From Timema cristinae (lineage: Eukaryota > Arthropoda > Insecta > Phasmatodea > Timematidae): a stretch of DNA of 64,000 nucleotides. Location of the stretch: NCBI GenBank assembly GCA_039000515.1, contig JBCFYV010000933.1, positions 62,001-126,000 of the forward strand, in the 5' to 3' direction. The number at the start of each line of letters is the position of its first letter. Position 1 is the stretch's first letter. Made by a program: the position numbers and the translations under genes. The notes beneath the pieces are model-generated. The model was not told the origin of the DNA and made no database searches. It worked only from the letters and a program-made list of their open reading frames with translations. This document shows positions 1 through 11,654 of the stretch, in pieces.

Positions 1-399
1 GATCGTCTATTGGGGAACTAAAATCGTGGGAGAAACCTCGAAGAACTAAAAAGTTGTCTGCCATCTTCTCTTGATTTCCCCACAGAATACAAGTTATTGT
101 CATCCCATAGAAACACTATCTCTGATAATCTAAACCCTTGGCTTCGTAAAACGCGCCTATTGATGGCAAGCAAACGTCAAGCAGAAGGTATTGAGGATGC
201 ACCCAATCATTTTCTAGCGTTACTAAAGGGAAGGCTAAAAGTTGAAATCTTCGCAAGAGTTGCCCTTTTGTAAAGAAGCATTTCAAGCAATTTAGGGGGA
301 AATAATTTTTTTTCTGTTTTAAAAACTGGTCACTTTCGTTGGACGCCCAAAATTAAGGGCAAGAAGCAGCAAAAAAATTTTAAACACGAAAAGCAAAAG

Positions 400-1730
400 C
401 TGAAGCTAGTGATGATAATTTAGTTTGACTGTGTCAACATCAGGGCCTTTGTGATGGATGGGTGGGGTTGTTTGATTGGGGCCCACTGAACATATTCATG
501 AAAAAAATTTTAGTTTGGTTTCAAATAAGAGCGCCTATCAAAGTTTTTAAAAATAAAAATTGCAAATTCATTTCGATGTTGTGTGCTAAAATGGGGAATA
601 TACACCGTCTGGACTCACAAATAATCAAAACTTTACAATTTTTCCAACTACTTATGCCCCTGGATTCAATTTAATTTTGCTCTCGTTAGTAAAATTGACC
701 TAAGGGGTTTTAAAAGTTGTGTTTGAAAAGGGAACGCTCCCTTTTTAAAAGGTATATTTTTGGGCGGCCACTCGATCTGGTAAAGTGTATCAATGCCTTT
801 CACCTCTGAAAAGGCATGTGCTGGGTTCTTTTCCCTTTTAGCACATCTGATTTGTGGCACAAGGGGTTGGTAAATTTGGGCAAAACGGTTTTAGTCATTT
901 AAAGTAAAAAATTGTGTGGAAAAATTTGATCCAGGTCAACCCCCGTTTATGTGATTTTTGCTACGGGCAAAGAAAACACGCCTTCCCCACAAAAAGCCAC
1001 GATTAGTAAGGCCTTTGGAGATCATAAAAGGGATTTTAGGCCCCAAAAACCGTATCTTATGTAAAAAAAGGTATCTGCTTCCCCCTGATTGATGATTTTA
1101 TCACTTTACAGTCATTTACATTAAAGGAAAAATTTGGTTTTTTCAACTTCAAAAATTTTTAAGCTTGGCAACACTCACTTTAACCTAAAATTAAGTCGCC
1201 TTGGTAAAAAAGGGGTAAAATTTTGGTCGCAGGAAATGTCAATTTTTAAAAAAAAAAAAGGTATCCAGTCAAGTTTACGATCAGGATACCAGTCAGCAGA
1301 AGGGCGTCGCAGAAAAAAGGGGGTGCACATGGGAAAACACGTGTTTACTCCTTCATTCTTTCTTGATAAGTCACTTGGGACGGGGGGCGTTTGATTTATC
1401 TACCAATAACGATCCCCTAAAAAGTCTTAAAAACCCGGGTTCCGCAGAACTTGGTATGGTGAAACCCTGTATTTTTAAAACTGAAAGTTTTTGGGCTGGT
1501 GACATCTTCGCTTCCAATCAAGTTTTTAAAAGTAAACTTGACCCGTCGAAAAAGTGCAACTTTGTTGGTTACTCCCCAAAAGGGCAGGCGGGGTGTCCCA
1601 GGAACAAAAATCATACGGGGGGCAGATTAATTTTTGATGACATTTCGTTTCATACCAGTGATGTTTTTGGGTTCAACACCCTCTCAAATACTGAGGCATG
1701 GGTTCACCCCCAAATGAAGTTTTTATGAGG
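400..1730 (+). pseudogene. copia-type protease tail and integrase
   Basis: Near 470-500 the reading is close to a D-S-G-A protease site (seen as GPTEHIH, with the Asp-Ser part lost in a frameshift). From about 845 the integrase zinc-binding pattern appears: LWHKGL with LNLGKT-like residues, then CDFCYGQRKH at about 947-981, giving the H-H-C-C arrangement placed before the core in this family. PLEIIKRDF near 1015 corresponds to the start of the catalytic core. At 1363-1728 a longer open stretch holds KLDPSKKCNFVGYSPKGQ and SFHTSDVFGF, the usual copia integrase C-terminal block (KLD...C.F.GY...KG...). The enzyme would insert the cDNA copy into the host chromosome. At least three frame changes interrupt it. 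Confidence 0.75.
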
Positions 1731-1979
1731 AATGCAGGGGGACTGTCTTAGGAGGAGAACAGAGACTTTTTCGACGTAAAGAGCCCCCGGACCGACGAGG
1801 AACTTAAACCCTGGGGAGGGCCGAGCTCGTACTGCACCAGCGTCCCTAAATGACAGTCGCACGGGCTCTTGGTGCTGAGTCATTTATTGAAACTTACCAG
1901 AACCTTTGAGGACTCCATATAGAGATGTCCCCCAACAATGGTGGCTGCGTTGAGGAAGAGATGATCATTGAAAAAAATG

Positions 1980-3190
1980 AGACCTGACCCTTACTGATGC
2001 CATCGGGAAAAAGAGCTATCAACTGAAGGGGGTCTTAAAATGAAGCAGGATGAAAAGGATTTGACGGGAAAAGGCAATTGGGGGTAAAGGGCTGTGACGA
2101 AAAAAGGGTTTTTGCTACAATGAAACGATCCCCCGTACCCCTTTAATATGTCAGAACCCTGTTGCCATATAAACAAAAAAAATCTATTTCCCTTTCCCCA
2201 TTGGACGTAAAAAATGCATTCCTCATGGAGACCTTTCTGAAGGGTTATTGAAGCAGCCCCCGGGTTTCGTAACTGACACAACCTTGTTTGTATTTACACA
2301 AACCCTCTATGGATGAAGCGGGCACCAGGGGAGTGGAATGCTAAATTGACAATTTTAAATTTCTCTCGGAAATTAAGCAGCTAAAACGAAAATGTGTGTA
2401 TTTCGATTTCGAACACATCAAAATTTCCCTTTTTGGTTTACGTAGTGACAATTCGGCGGGGATCAATCTGCAGAAGTTGATGCATCAAAACAGTTTTTGT
2501 CAAATTCGAGAAAAGGATCTTGGGGGTTTCACAGCTTTCTAGGTAAAAAAATTGTCAGAAATCTGATGGTAGTTCATTACCCCAAACAGCCTACTTGAAG
2601 AAATTCTCAAAAATTTTGGGAGGGAACGTGAAAACCCCTTTTAAAGACACCAATGGGGGCAAAACCCCTAAATAACTACATAAGGGGCATAAAAAAAAAA
2701 AAACCGTCCCGTGAGCTTGTTGGTATTTGATGCATGTGATGCTCTACACTCGCCCGATCTGAGTTTCTCATAAATTTTACAGCCGATATCAGGCAATGCA
2801 AAAAGCACTTGGATTGGGCTCAGCGAATAACGATACTTTAAAGGGGAACATTTAATTGGTCTTTCTTTCCAAAAGAATGGATGTCCCCTTTAGGGCCTCT
2901 TTTGATCGACGGGGCCAGTAAAGCGGGGTCGAAAATCTACTTGGGTTTCCTTTTCCAAAGTTTATGGTCCCACGTTTTTTGGACTACACGTAACAATACT
3001 CGCCCTGAGTCAACGGATCAGAGTTTTTTCCCTTTTCAACCCCCTATCGACACTTTGGGAAGAGGGACCAGGATTTGGATTTTTCTGGGGACCCCCCAAG
3101 GGTACGGGGAAACAGTCCGCAAAAGTGTTTGGAAAAAGGGGAGCTCGAAGACAAAGCTTTTGAGTAAAAATAAACTTTTTTCGTGATTTG
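1980..3190 (+). pseudogene. copia-type reverse transcriptase and RNase H region
   Basis: The sequence at about 2200-2275 reads LDVKNAFL followed, after a frame change, by KQPPGF: the copia RT block containing the first catalytic aspartate (usual form Q-hydrophobic-DVK.AFL.G...QP.GF). At about 2290-2345 it reads LWMKRAPGEWNAKL, the LYGLKQAPR.W..KL block. At about 2795-2845 KHLDWAQRITIL matches the RNase H linker HW...KRILRYLKGT. The YVDD box itself was not located. The product would copy element RNA to DNA in cytoplasmic particles. It follows the integrase, as expected for copia. Frameshifts occur throughout. Confidence 0.75.
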
Positions 3191-3385
3191 TACAAAGGGG
3201 TTTTTATTGATTGATTTTTTGGAACAAATGAACAATGTGCGACATTCGGGACAAAGGTTTGGGGGGGAAAAAAAATTTTGAGTACTTTTAATTATTTGGT
3301 TTTAATAAAAGTGGATTCCTAGAGTTTTTTGTTGTATTTAAGAGCACTTAACTTTTTTCCCTAATTTTGGGTTTTATTCAAATTT

Positions 3386-3394
3386 GAGGGGGAG
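3386..3394 (+). promoter_or_regulatory. polypurine tract of the copia-type element
   Basis: GAGGGGGAG sits directly before a TGTTA start. This purine-run-then-TG junction is the usual plus-strand primer site at the 3' LTR border of copia elements, and it lies about 200 bp after the end of the pol remnants. Confidence 0.7.
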
Positions 3395-3730
3395 TGTTAA
3401 AATGGGCAATTCTATAAAAGGAATTTAGTCTGGGTTGGCACTACTGCTAACTGTGTATTTTGGGTTGTTTAGCTGACTTGTTATCTATAAACCTGTGTAA
3501 CTTTACATGTCATGCTCAGTCAAAAAACCATTATTTAAAATTCTATAAACCCTAGTTACTCTGACAGTTTAAGGGCTAAAGTCAAATTTTTAGAAAAAAT
3601 TGCATTTATTTTTTTTTGAAGCTGGGGGTAAATTTTTTTGTCTCTGTCTCACAAAAGGGGAGGTCTGTCTATCTTTTTTCTCTCTCTCTCTCTAGAGAAG
3701 CTGTACGTGACTGGTGAAAGTAAATCATTC
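3395..3730 (+). repeat. 3' LTR of the copia-type element (end uncertain)
   Basis: It begins with TGTTA right after the polypurine tract. It contains a (TC)n run at about 3675-3695. No second LTR copy lies in the window, so the right end (near 3700-3730) is a guess from the usual few-hundred-base length of copia LTRs. Confidence 0.5.
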
Positions 3731-3999
3731 GACGTAGTGCTTTGTTTGGACTATGAAAAATAACGAGAGAAAGCCAAATCGTGACCCCCCCCCCCAAATA
3801 CCCGGGGTAAATCAGAGTTTAAATATGGATTTTGACAATTTGAACAATTTAGGTCCAAAATTACTTAATGGGGAAAGGTTATACTTGTTTCCTCCTTTTC
3901 ATCACCCTTTGTTTCTTTCCTCCGATTGCACTGGCCGCCCCACCTTGGAGTGCAAGGTTTCCTCCCTCCCTTACCGTGTCCGGGCTTTCTGAGATCTTT

Positions 4000-4830
4000 T
4001 CGTCGCTATTCAGGATCGGTCTTCGGAGGGAGCCTGCGTTAGGTGAAGAAAGGTGTTGGCGTGGGAGTGGGGAGAAGACACCGGATGAGGCGAGGAAAAA
4101 CCCCCCCCGGGAAGCGAAGACCTGGGCAAGATGATTTTGGGCGGCGAGAGGGGGGGCCCGCCGTCAAGGTTTTTTGCTCCCCCGCTTTTGGGGAAGTTGG
4201 AATTTCCGCTCGGGGGGACTAAAGGCTCCCCCGGTCAGGAAGGAGTTGTTCCGGGTGGCAAGTGGCCACCAAAACCCCGAAGGGGGGAGCTTTAGAGGCA
4301 GCTGCCCCTTTTCGGGGGGCAACAACCGAAAATGTGCGAAGTCCGGGGCCCCCCATTCCGGAGCCGAGCGTGCCGCGGGCCGAGGTCAGTAGATGCCCCC
4401 AAAGTATCAATGGGGCCCCTTATTGGGCCAAAAAAAATCGGCCTTTAGGGCCAAAAGGGCGGGCGTGCCCCCCCAATTTTCCCGGGGAGGGGGGCGCAGC
4501 CCAAAGCAAGGGGTGAAGGAGGGGGGCCCCCTAAAATTACTGGGGGTGGCGGCCGGTGCCCAAAACCCCATCGGTGTCCCCCCTCGGGTGAAGTTTCGGC
4601 CTTTTCGGGCCAACAACTCGCCAGCGGCCTCGCCAATTCCCGGGCGGGTGGGCGCAGAGGCCAAAGGAAGCCGGGGGGCCCCTCCGCTCCGGGGGCGGCC
4701 TGCCGTGGAAACCCGCGGGGTTTCCCAGCACTGCCCCTGGGCCTGGGCTTGAAGGACGCGCTCCCCCCTTAAATCGTCGGCAGAATGCCGTGCAAACGAG
4801 CCCGGGCGGGGCCCCCCGACTACGGGAATT
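4000..4830 (+). mobile_element. GC-rich non-LTR retrotransposon, 5' piece
   Basis: This GC-rich, proline/glycine-biased stretch shares composition with 6.5-10.9 kb and is separated from it by an AT-richer minus-strand R1-like insertion. It probably is 5' UTR or ORF1 of the same element. No domain is recognisable; the several overlapping open frames are a by-product of few stop codons in GC-rich DNA and are not called as genes. Confidence 0.4.
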
Positions 4831-6480
4831 TTTTTCAGTGTTTTTTCATTTTTTCAGGCCCGGTTTTAAAATTTTAAACCCGGGGAAAGTTTTTCCCACA
4901 ACTTTTACTTAATTTACACAATTTTAATTCATTTCCTTTTTAACTTACAACAATTTTTTTGGCTTTTAAACTTAAAGAAATTCAATCCCCTTAGCTCAAT
5001 TTGTCCCCCCCGGGGAAAATTCCGCCCCGGTACCCTCCCCCCTAGGCCCTTCACAATGCCGGGATTTCACCCGAGCCCGCCAACGCTCACAGAGGTGGGC
5101 TCATAATAACCACCTGGGGGGGCCCCCTATCGAGTTGGTTTCCCCCCCTACTTTCTCCCCTTGGGCAGTGAATTTCCTAATTCCCCCCATCTAGTTCCCC
5201 CCGTCCCTAATTTTATATTAACTTAATAAGCTAGCAAAATTTTACAAAAACTATCTTTCCCATTACTCCCGGGGGGAACAATCACCCAGGGGCTGCGGGC
5301 ACCCCCTTTTCCCCACTTGACTCTGGGGCCCAAAACCATAACCCCTTTTTGTTTCAAGGGGGTGGGTCTACGGGGGCAGCAAACCCCCTCAGTTATAATC
5401 TTTCCCACAAACTTTTGTTCATACACTGAAAACTGTTTTGGATTCAAGGGCATCCCCGTTTTCCCTTTAGACATCATCGTATGGAACCATTCCAGGGCTC
5501 GCGCATGCTCCCCAACATTACACATTTTTTTCCCGGCGGATTGTTACAGGTTATCCCCTTTTAACAATCCTTTTTTCCCTACCCCTCCCCGCTGGACCGA
5601 CTAGTTTGTGTCAGCCCCGCCCTCCGTGTGCTGTCATCTTTTCGTCTTTGTCATATCAACGCCCCATCTTATTCGTCCCGGCTTTTTAAAGTCTGTCTAT
5701 GTAGGCTGTTTTTTGCTCTATTGACGCTTCCAGTGCAATTGGTCAAAGAATTTCCAATAGATTGGGTCCCTCGTACTTCGCCACTAATTTCCCTAAATCC
5801 CTTCGGGTATTTCCTTCTTGTTTATGTAAGACACACCAAGCAAAAATGTTCGGGGGTTCCCCTCCTCCCCATTGAAAATTTCCCCCGACTCTATCAATCC
5901 CCTTCCTTAGGATCCCGGGGTCGGCCCCTTTCCCCCGTGTGAAGTGGCAAGACCCCAATGGCTGGAGGGCTTTTTCTTGGTCTCTCAACCACATTTGGGA
6001 ACAATTGATAAGCCTCCTACCTGCCCCCATTCTCTCCAACGTCTCCACTCCCCCAAAGGATATTTTCGCCTCCCCAAAAAGTTGTACATGGGTGTGGTGA
6101 GGGCCACCTTCCCAATTTTTCTTTTTTTTAGCCAGTACGAATGCTTTTTTCCCTTATGAGGAGGCCAAGGGAACCCCTAGGGCCACATCAATGCCCGTTG
6201 CTACACCCGGTAGGTCCCGTCAGCTCAAAAAGATGTTCCTCTGCAGAGGAATCCATACCGGAGCGACATTGGTTAGTTTGACCCAGATGCACACCCCATA
6301 GCTCCAAGGAAGAAGGATATCTGATGGTTTCCCTTATTTCCAAAAGTCAGTAAAACCGCTCGTCCCGCTTAAATTTTTTCATCACCGACAAAGTTTTCCC
6401 CATCCTCCCTCCATGTGCGCTTGAATTTCCCTCTTTTATTACGGGAGGTGAGCGTCCCGCTGAGGGCCCAAAAAAGGGCA
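4830..6480 (-). mobile_element. R1-like LINE, 5'-truncated copy (3' end)
   Basis: Reverse-complemented, this segment aligns by eye with 47.63-48.85 kb of the plus-strand R1-like LINE. The words gcgcacatgg and ggggaaaactttgtcggtga at 6360-6425 match 47651-47690. The run reading caattgttcccaaatgtggt (5980-6010) matches about 48117-48137. The 3' UTR at 5380-5580 matches about 48560-48760. The protein remnant AHGGRMGKTLSVMKK matches AHMEGVMGKTLSVMNK of the other copy. The 5' limit at about 6480 and 3' limit at about 4830 are approximate. It appears inserted into the GC-rich LINE. Confidence 0.75.
5740..6445 (-). pseudogene. R1-like LINE ORF2, C-terminal remnant
   Basis: It covers the region after the RT palm, from the MGKTLSVM block (near 6390) to the EGPNLLEIL end (near 5745), the same order as in the 47.65-48.41 kb copy. 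The Cys-His knuckle expected between these points is not readable here because of frameshifts. It is non-functional as written: it lacks endonuclease and the catalytic RT core entirely. Confidence 0.65.
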
Positions 6481-8559
6481 TGGCCCTTTTTGGGCCGACA
6501 GCCCGCAAAGGGGGAGGGGGTGAAAGCTCCCCCCGCACGGGGGGTGGAAACCCTAAGGGTCCCCAACGTAAGCCCTGACCAGGGGGGCCCCGTCCCCCCA
6601 GTAAAAAACCGCTGCATGGGGACCGAATCAAGCGCTAACGCGGGGCTCAAAAACCCGGCCCAACTCCGACCCCTCCCCCCAAAATGGTGTCATAGGAAAA
6701 GCCCGGGCGAATTTTTCTTCAGATGGGAAACCCGGGTCGCACGTTTTGGGTGTTGACACTGTGCGAGTCGGGGCGGGAGGGACTGTTTAGGACAGACCCC
6801 CCTTGATGCTGATGAGTCAAGCCAGGGGTCCATGATGATCCGAAGGATTTGGACCCTAAACCCCCCCGAAGGGGAAGGCCCCAACCCGGGAAGCTGGGGG
6901 GGGGCAACCCTAACCTTTAGGGGAGCTCTGGGATGAGAGCGGGGCCCAGCGGGGCCCGGGCCCAGGGGCGCCGGCCGGATAAGTTGGGAAGCGGCGGAAA
7001 CTGCGGGTAACAAGCAAGCCTGTTCCCCCCCATTGGTATAGGGCTCTTGGCCGCTGGGAGAAAAGGGGGAAATCCCTCCCCATCATTTTGTGGATGGGAG
7101 GGCTACTCCAGTTGGCGGGGCCATCCGGTCAAGGTTCGGGGCCCTGGGAGGCGGTCAGGGAACCCGGGGGATAGTCCCCTCAGTGCGGGTCGGAGGAGGA
7201 TACCCCCCCTCCAAAAATTTCTTGCCGAGCTTGGGGATCCAGCTTTGGGTTACGAGCTGGGACGGGAACGTGGTAGGGTCGGGGGGAGGGGACTCCTGAC
7301 AGGGACAAACCCGCGCATTCAGGAGGAGTAGTGGAGAGGGGTTTTTCCCCGTAAAATCCAACCCAGAGCTCCCCCCAAGGGAAGCGGGATCAAAACCCGG
7401 AAAAAAGGCCCGGGGTTGCCGAACTTCGTTGTCTCCTGACCCCGGGGAAGCACACCGAAAGGCTGTACTCCTATCAATCCTGTGCGGGCCCGCGCCCAGG
7501 GTGGAGAAGTTCAGTTCGGGCGGCCCATTTTCAGTGCAAGAACTGTTTCCGGTTTTGGTATTGCGGGGGGAGCCCGCAAACCCCTGGGTGTGGGTTCTTG
7601 GTGGGGGTGACCAGAGAGGGGGGGTGCCCGGGGGAGAACGATCCCCCCCAAAGTGCCTGCACTGCCCGGAGCCTTCCTTTGCGTGACGGGACTGCCCCAC
7701 GTACAATCCTTCGGGCGGCGGGGAAGTGCTGTCCCCCAAACCTCAAAAAAGGGGAGGAGGGATGGCAAAGTGAAGGCCAGAACCCTTTTGGGGGCACGAT
7801 GCGGACGGAGGGCGAAAGGGGGACTCCAGCCCCCAACCCAAAACCCAATGGTTCAATCGTTCCCCGTTGCTGTCAAAGAGAGATACCGTCCACTCGGGCC
7901 AAGGCATGCCAAACCCACCAAACCTGAACGGTGGAATCCATTCTACCCCTTTGGGTCGGGGGCCTCCCCGAACCCCCCTCTCCTACCCCAAACCACACTG
8001 CCACCCTCCCCCCTTCCAACCCTTTCCCTTCCCCCCAAATTTCCCCACCCTGTCCCCCTTGAACCCCCACACCCGGGGATGATGCTCCCAAAGTTTAAAA
8101 AAATTGCTTTGAGAAAATCAAGGGTTTTCCCGGGATGGCCCCAGGGGATTTTCATCGAGTCTCTTGGGGAAGGTCCAGGAGTCCCGGGGGTAACCGGGCC
8201 CCCGGGTCATGGTGCCATATATCTACCTGGTTCTCATGGCAGTGCCCCCGAATAGAGGCCCCCCCCAGTGCTAAAGGGAGCTCACTGTCGCACTTGGAAC
8301 CCCAACGGAGTCCGGGAAAAAGGCTGAACTTGAAATTTTCCCGGGGAAAAGCATCGTTCGATGTAATCTGCGGGGGAAAACCCACTTCCCCCCGCAATGG
8401 GGTTCCGTTAGCAGAGTTTATCTGCCCCGTAGTGACCGAGGGGGATGGGGGAAGGGGGGGGAGGGGGTTTCTGGTCCGGGGGGCCTTGACCACCAAGCTC
8501 TCATTTCCCTCCCCTCCAACACAGGAAGAACGGCTATCCAACTGGTAACTGACGGGCCC

Positions 8560-8830
8560 AGTGCGTCACATTTCCATTACTACCCTCCCTACCCCCGGGT
8601 TCGCCCAGGCTACGGGGCTGACTGGGGGTGTGCTTCGGGGGTACACGCCTTTTTTAATCGGGGTGACTTCAACGCAAGCCCCCTTTCATGGGGCTCTAAG
8701 TTTGTCGCTGCGGCGGACTGCCCGCGACGTCATAGATTCCCGGGCCCCTGGGGCTGCCGGGCCTCCCCCCCCTCCCCATTTCCCTTTCAATCCCGGCTAT
8801 CCCCCCGGAGCCTAGATTCGTTGTCTCCAG
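8560..8830 (+). pseudogene. LINE endonuclease fragment
   Basis: At 8664 onward the sequence reads GDFNASPLSWGSK, the metal-binding Asp-Asn block of the exonuclease-endonuclease-phosphatase fold found in LINE ORF2 (usual GDFNA.H..WGS). This enzyme nicks the target DNA to prime reverse transcription. Flanking residues are in several frames. The downstream S-D-H motif was not located, though DWDHNPV at about 8872-8892 may be its corrupted form (usual SDHNPV). Confidence 0.65.
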
Positions 8831-9499
8831 AGGATCAAAAGCGGTTGGTGCTGAAGTCTCTAGCTGATCTAGACTGGGATCACAACCCCGTTTTCGTGAA
8901 CCTGGACGCGGGGGTGTCCTTCAAAACCCCCCCCAAAAACCCCAAAACCCTTTTGTCTGGGACAGGTTTCGAAGGGTTGAGAGAGGGGGTTGGGCCCCCC
9001 CCTCCTTTCGAACAGCGGCCGAAATCGATCGGGGTGCGGGTTCATAACTTCCGCCTCAAGGGGGTCCTCGAAGCTTTGAGCCGAGGCACCATTTAAGGGG
9101 GGCCCAAAGGTTTTTTGCCCCGATTCTCCCCTCAGGCACGTCCGGAGAAAATCGGTGGGAAGGGGGCAAATCTCGAGGGACCCGGTAGAAACCCAAAACT
9201 GGAGCCGCAAAGTCCATGGGGTTCGGGAATGGTCCGAGAATCCCGGGAAACGTGTTGGGGGAGGACAAGATTGAGAGCCTTGCGTCAGGACGGGCCCTTG
9301 GGGAAAAATGAGGGGAACTTGTGGGGGTCCCCGCACCAAGGCCGCCTATTGTGGGGTCCCAACGGGTGGCCAACCCACCGGGAAAGGCCGATCCTTCGCT
9401 GAGCACTTAGGGGCGCAATTTGTACCGACTGAAACCCGTCAACCCGGTGCACGTTGCGCGTGGGAGGTATCAGGGCGGTTCTACAGACCCTTGATGAAC

Positions 9500-10700
9500 C
9501 TGCCCCCACGGAGGTGACAAAATGTCACGGGAATACCCGCTTAAGACAAAAAGGCCCCCGGGATCCGAGGGTATCAGTAACGCGGTCCCAAAAACCCCCG
9601 GGGAGGCTTTTTCCCTTTGGGTTTATTCAACGCCGCCCTTTTCCCTAAAAACCCCCGAGCTCGGAACATCCCAACGCCCTTGTTTTCAAAAACCTGTAAG
9701 GACCTCCCCTGTTCGTCCTCCCGACCGATTGCTTCCCACGTCGGGGCAAGCGTTCGAGGGGACTAAATGACGGATACCGAATGTTGCGAGGGAGGATCTT
9801 GGGGGGAGGCTTTCGGCCACGTTAATCAACTTGCCCGGCTCGTGGAACAGGTTACGAGGAACTTAAACAAAAACGGGGATACGGGGTGATGTTTTTCTTA
9901 GGGGAAAAAGGCCCTTCGCCCGGGTTTTTGGCACGGGGGTTTCCCTTTTTCAAACCCTCTCCCTAACCCGCCCTTTCCCTAGTTAAGAGTTAAATCTTAT
10001 CTTTCCAGCCCCCTTTTCCCTCCCTTTGGGGGAACCACCCCTAAAAAAGTCAGAAAACCCGGGGTGGGTGCCGGGGGTTCCATGGGGGCCCCCTGCTCTC
10101 ATCTCTATTGAACGACATTACAAAACCCCCAGGCACCGATTGGCCGTATGCGGACGAAACGGCTCTAGTAGCGGATCGTGGCGGGGGCAGTGGGGAGAGG
10201 CGACTCCAGACGCACCTGACGCAGTTGGGGGGGGGCTACAGCCTGGGAACAAGTATTAACGGGGAAAAGGCACTGAAATCCCTTTTTTACAGGAAAAAAA
10301 ATTACACAGGCCGGCCCACCCGACTGTTCGAAACAATAATGGGGGGACAGTGTTAAGTACCTGGGACTTACGGGAACAAAACTGCCCTGGAGACGACCGA
10401 ACAAAACTCAAAAAGGCGAGGAAAAAGGCGGGGGACGGCCCCACTCAAAAAGGCTTCCCCCTGTCTAAAGGGGAACTCTGCGCTGTAAAGCGGCTACCCA
10501 ACCCTCGAATGCGGCCCCGTTGGGGGTCACCTGACGGACACTATATGAGGAGGATGCAGGCGTTCCAAAAGGCGGTGTCTGGGGTCATTGTGGGCGCCCC
10601 TTGGTAGCCCGGAAGAACTTTCATCGCGACCTGGATATCCCTAACGGAAGGGCCCATTCCGGAAAACGGGCGCAGCCCCTTCTAGCCAGACCCCCCGGTC
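9500..10700 (+). pseudogene. LINE reverse transcriptase fragment
   Basis: KRPPGSEGISNAVPK (about 9549-9593) corresponds to the KAPG.DGI.N...K block at the N-terminal end of LINE RT. WPYADETALVADRGGG (10141-10190) is the catalytic Y/F-ADD box, here written ADE, followed by a YS..TSINGEKALKSLFYRKK stretch that matches the usual N..KT..L.F..R block. CPGDDRTKLKK near 10385 lies where YLG..LD..L.W follows. The missing second aspartate may be an error or a true loss. It would synthesise element cDNA at the nicked target. It is followed by about 300 bp of C-terminal remnant without a readable zinc knuckle. Confidence 0.65.
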
Positions 10701-10929
10701 CCCAAAATCCTTTTCCGGGTCTTGGGAACTACTCATCGCCCCTGGTGGGTGTCATCGACGTCCCAAACCCCTGCTTGGATAGCGAGAGTGTCAACAGGGG
10801 TTTTGGGGAGGCTTCACCCACCCCCCATAGAGTAGTGTCTCCGCACGAAAACCAAAAAAAACCTTATGGGTTTTCAATTTCTTATCCCCCCCCTTTTTTA
10901 CCCCCAATTTACTAATATATTAATCCTTT

Positions 10930-11214
10930 TTCTTTGTTTCTGAACTTCGCGAAACGGACAACCCGTTTTTAAATTTTTGCGAACCACACGGGTGACAATT
11001 TGGTGGGTAGTTTTGGGAACTTGTTTTCGGCTCCCCTTCTGAAGCTGGGACATCCCCTTTTGTCTGTGTCTGGTCTGTCGCGCCAAACCTTCCTTTTGCC
11101 GGGACCCCCCCCCTTTAAACCCCCATTTTTCGACCCCCCGTACGACTCCCCCTCTGCACACGGGCCCAGCGCTCCTACTGGTGCGTGAGGGACATGTCTC
11201 TAGCTTTTTCTCGC
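10930..11214. other. spacer between two LINEs, no gene seen
   Basis: GC content drops from the preceding element. No coding pattern, repeat or RNA is recognisable here. It is probably a relic of the sequence into which the Jockey-type LINE inserted. Confidence 0.4.
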
Positions 11215-11314
11215 CCAATAGAAAGCCCTGTTTTCCCTTTGGGTAAAAGGCCAGCGCAGTGGGGTAATAACACGGTGACTTCGGGAGTGTTTGAGTAAAA
11301 AAACCTGAATTTGA

Positions 11315-11420
11315 ACCCCCCGGTATTGTTTTGGGCTGCCTTTTTCAAGGCAAACCGCTACTGTCTTTTTTAAGACAAACCTCCCTTTTTTAAGGCAAAC
11401 GAGCAAATTGTCTTGAGTTA
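11315..11420 (+). repeat. LINE 5' leader with internal short repeats
   Basis: Three successive near-copies of a 'ttttt(t)aaggcaaac' type unit (gcctttttcaaggcaaac, gtcttttttaagacaaac, cccttttttaaggcaaac) occur within about 80 bp. Each has short inverted halves (gcctt...aaggc). The same arrangement recurs at 35748-35815 in the second LINE copy, so it belongs to the element's 5' UTR. Confidence 0.6.
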
Positions 11421-11654
11421 CACACTCAAAATCCCCGAACAACCAAAGACTAAATTTGGGGCAGATTGTCGGGGGTAAATTTTCTATGTTGGATACCAAC
11501 GTCCCAAAACAAAACCCAGTGGGCCGAAAAAACAAACCCGCTGGAAAAAATACCTCGCAGTCGGGTCTGTTTTCGCGGGACCACAACACTACAGATCCTC
11601 CCACATGCAAAGGAGGTTATCTTAGCCTTCCACACGGGCCCATAGTGCCTTTTA

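Larger units (their letters stand above)
1..3730 (+). mobile_element. Ty1/copia-type LTR retrotransposon, 5' end outside window
   Basis: The order of recognisable pieces on the + strand is protease-like site, integrase zinc-binding part, integrase core and C-terminal part, reverse transcriptase, RNase H region, polypurine tract, then LTR-like sequence. Integrase before RT is diagnostic of the copia superfamily (Gypsy and BEL have RT first). The window opens inside the element, so the 5' LTR and gag start are missing. Every domain is broken by frameshifts, so it is either dead or badly sequenced. The right limit is approximate because the end of the 3' LTR could not be fixed. Confidence 0.8.
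6480..10930 (+). mobile_element. GC-rich non-LTR retrotransposon, main part
   Basis: It contains an apurinic-type endonuclease (GDFNA at about 8664) followed by a reverse transcriptase (GSEGISN at about 9555, YADETALVA at about 10147-10175) in the order and spacing of Jockey/R1/I-group LINE ORF2. The 3' end is placed at about 10.9 kb where GC content falls sharply. The segment 6.5-8.5 kb would hold the ORF1 and 5' part but no motif is readable. The clade is not resolved. Confidence 0.7.

Noticed and set aside
4174..9500. Many overlapping long open frames on both strands in the GC-rich region
   Set aside because: Stop codons are rare in GC-rich text; frames overlap each other and lack domains except the endonuclease and RT blocks.
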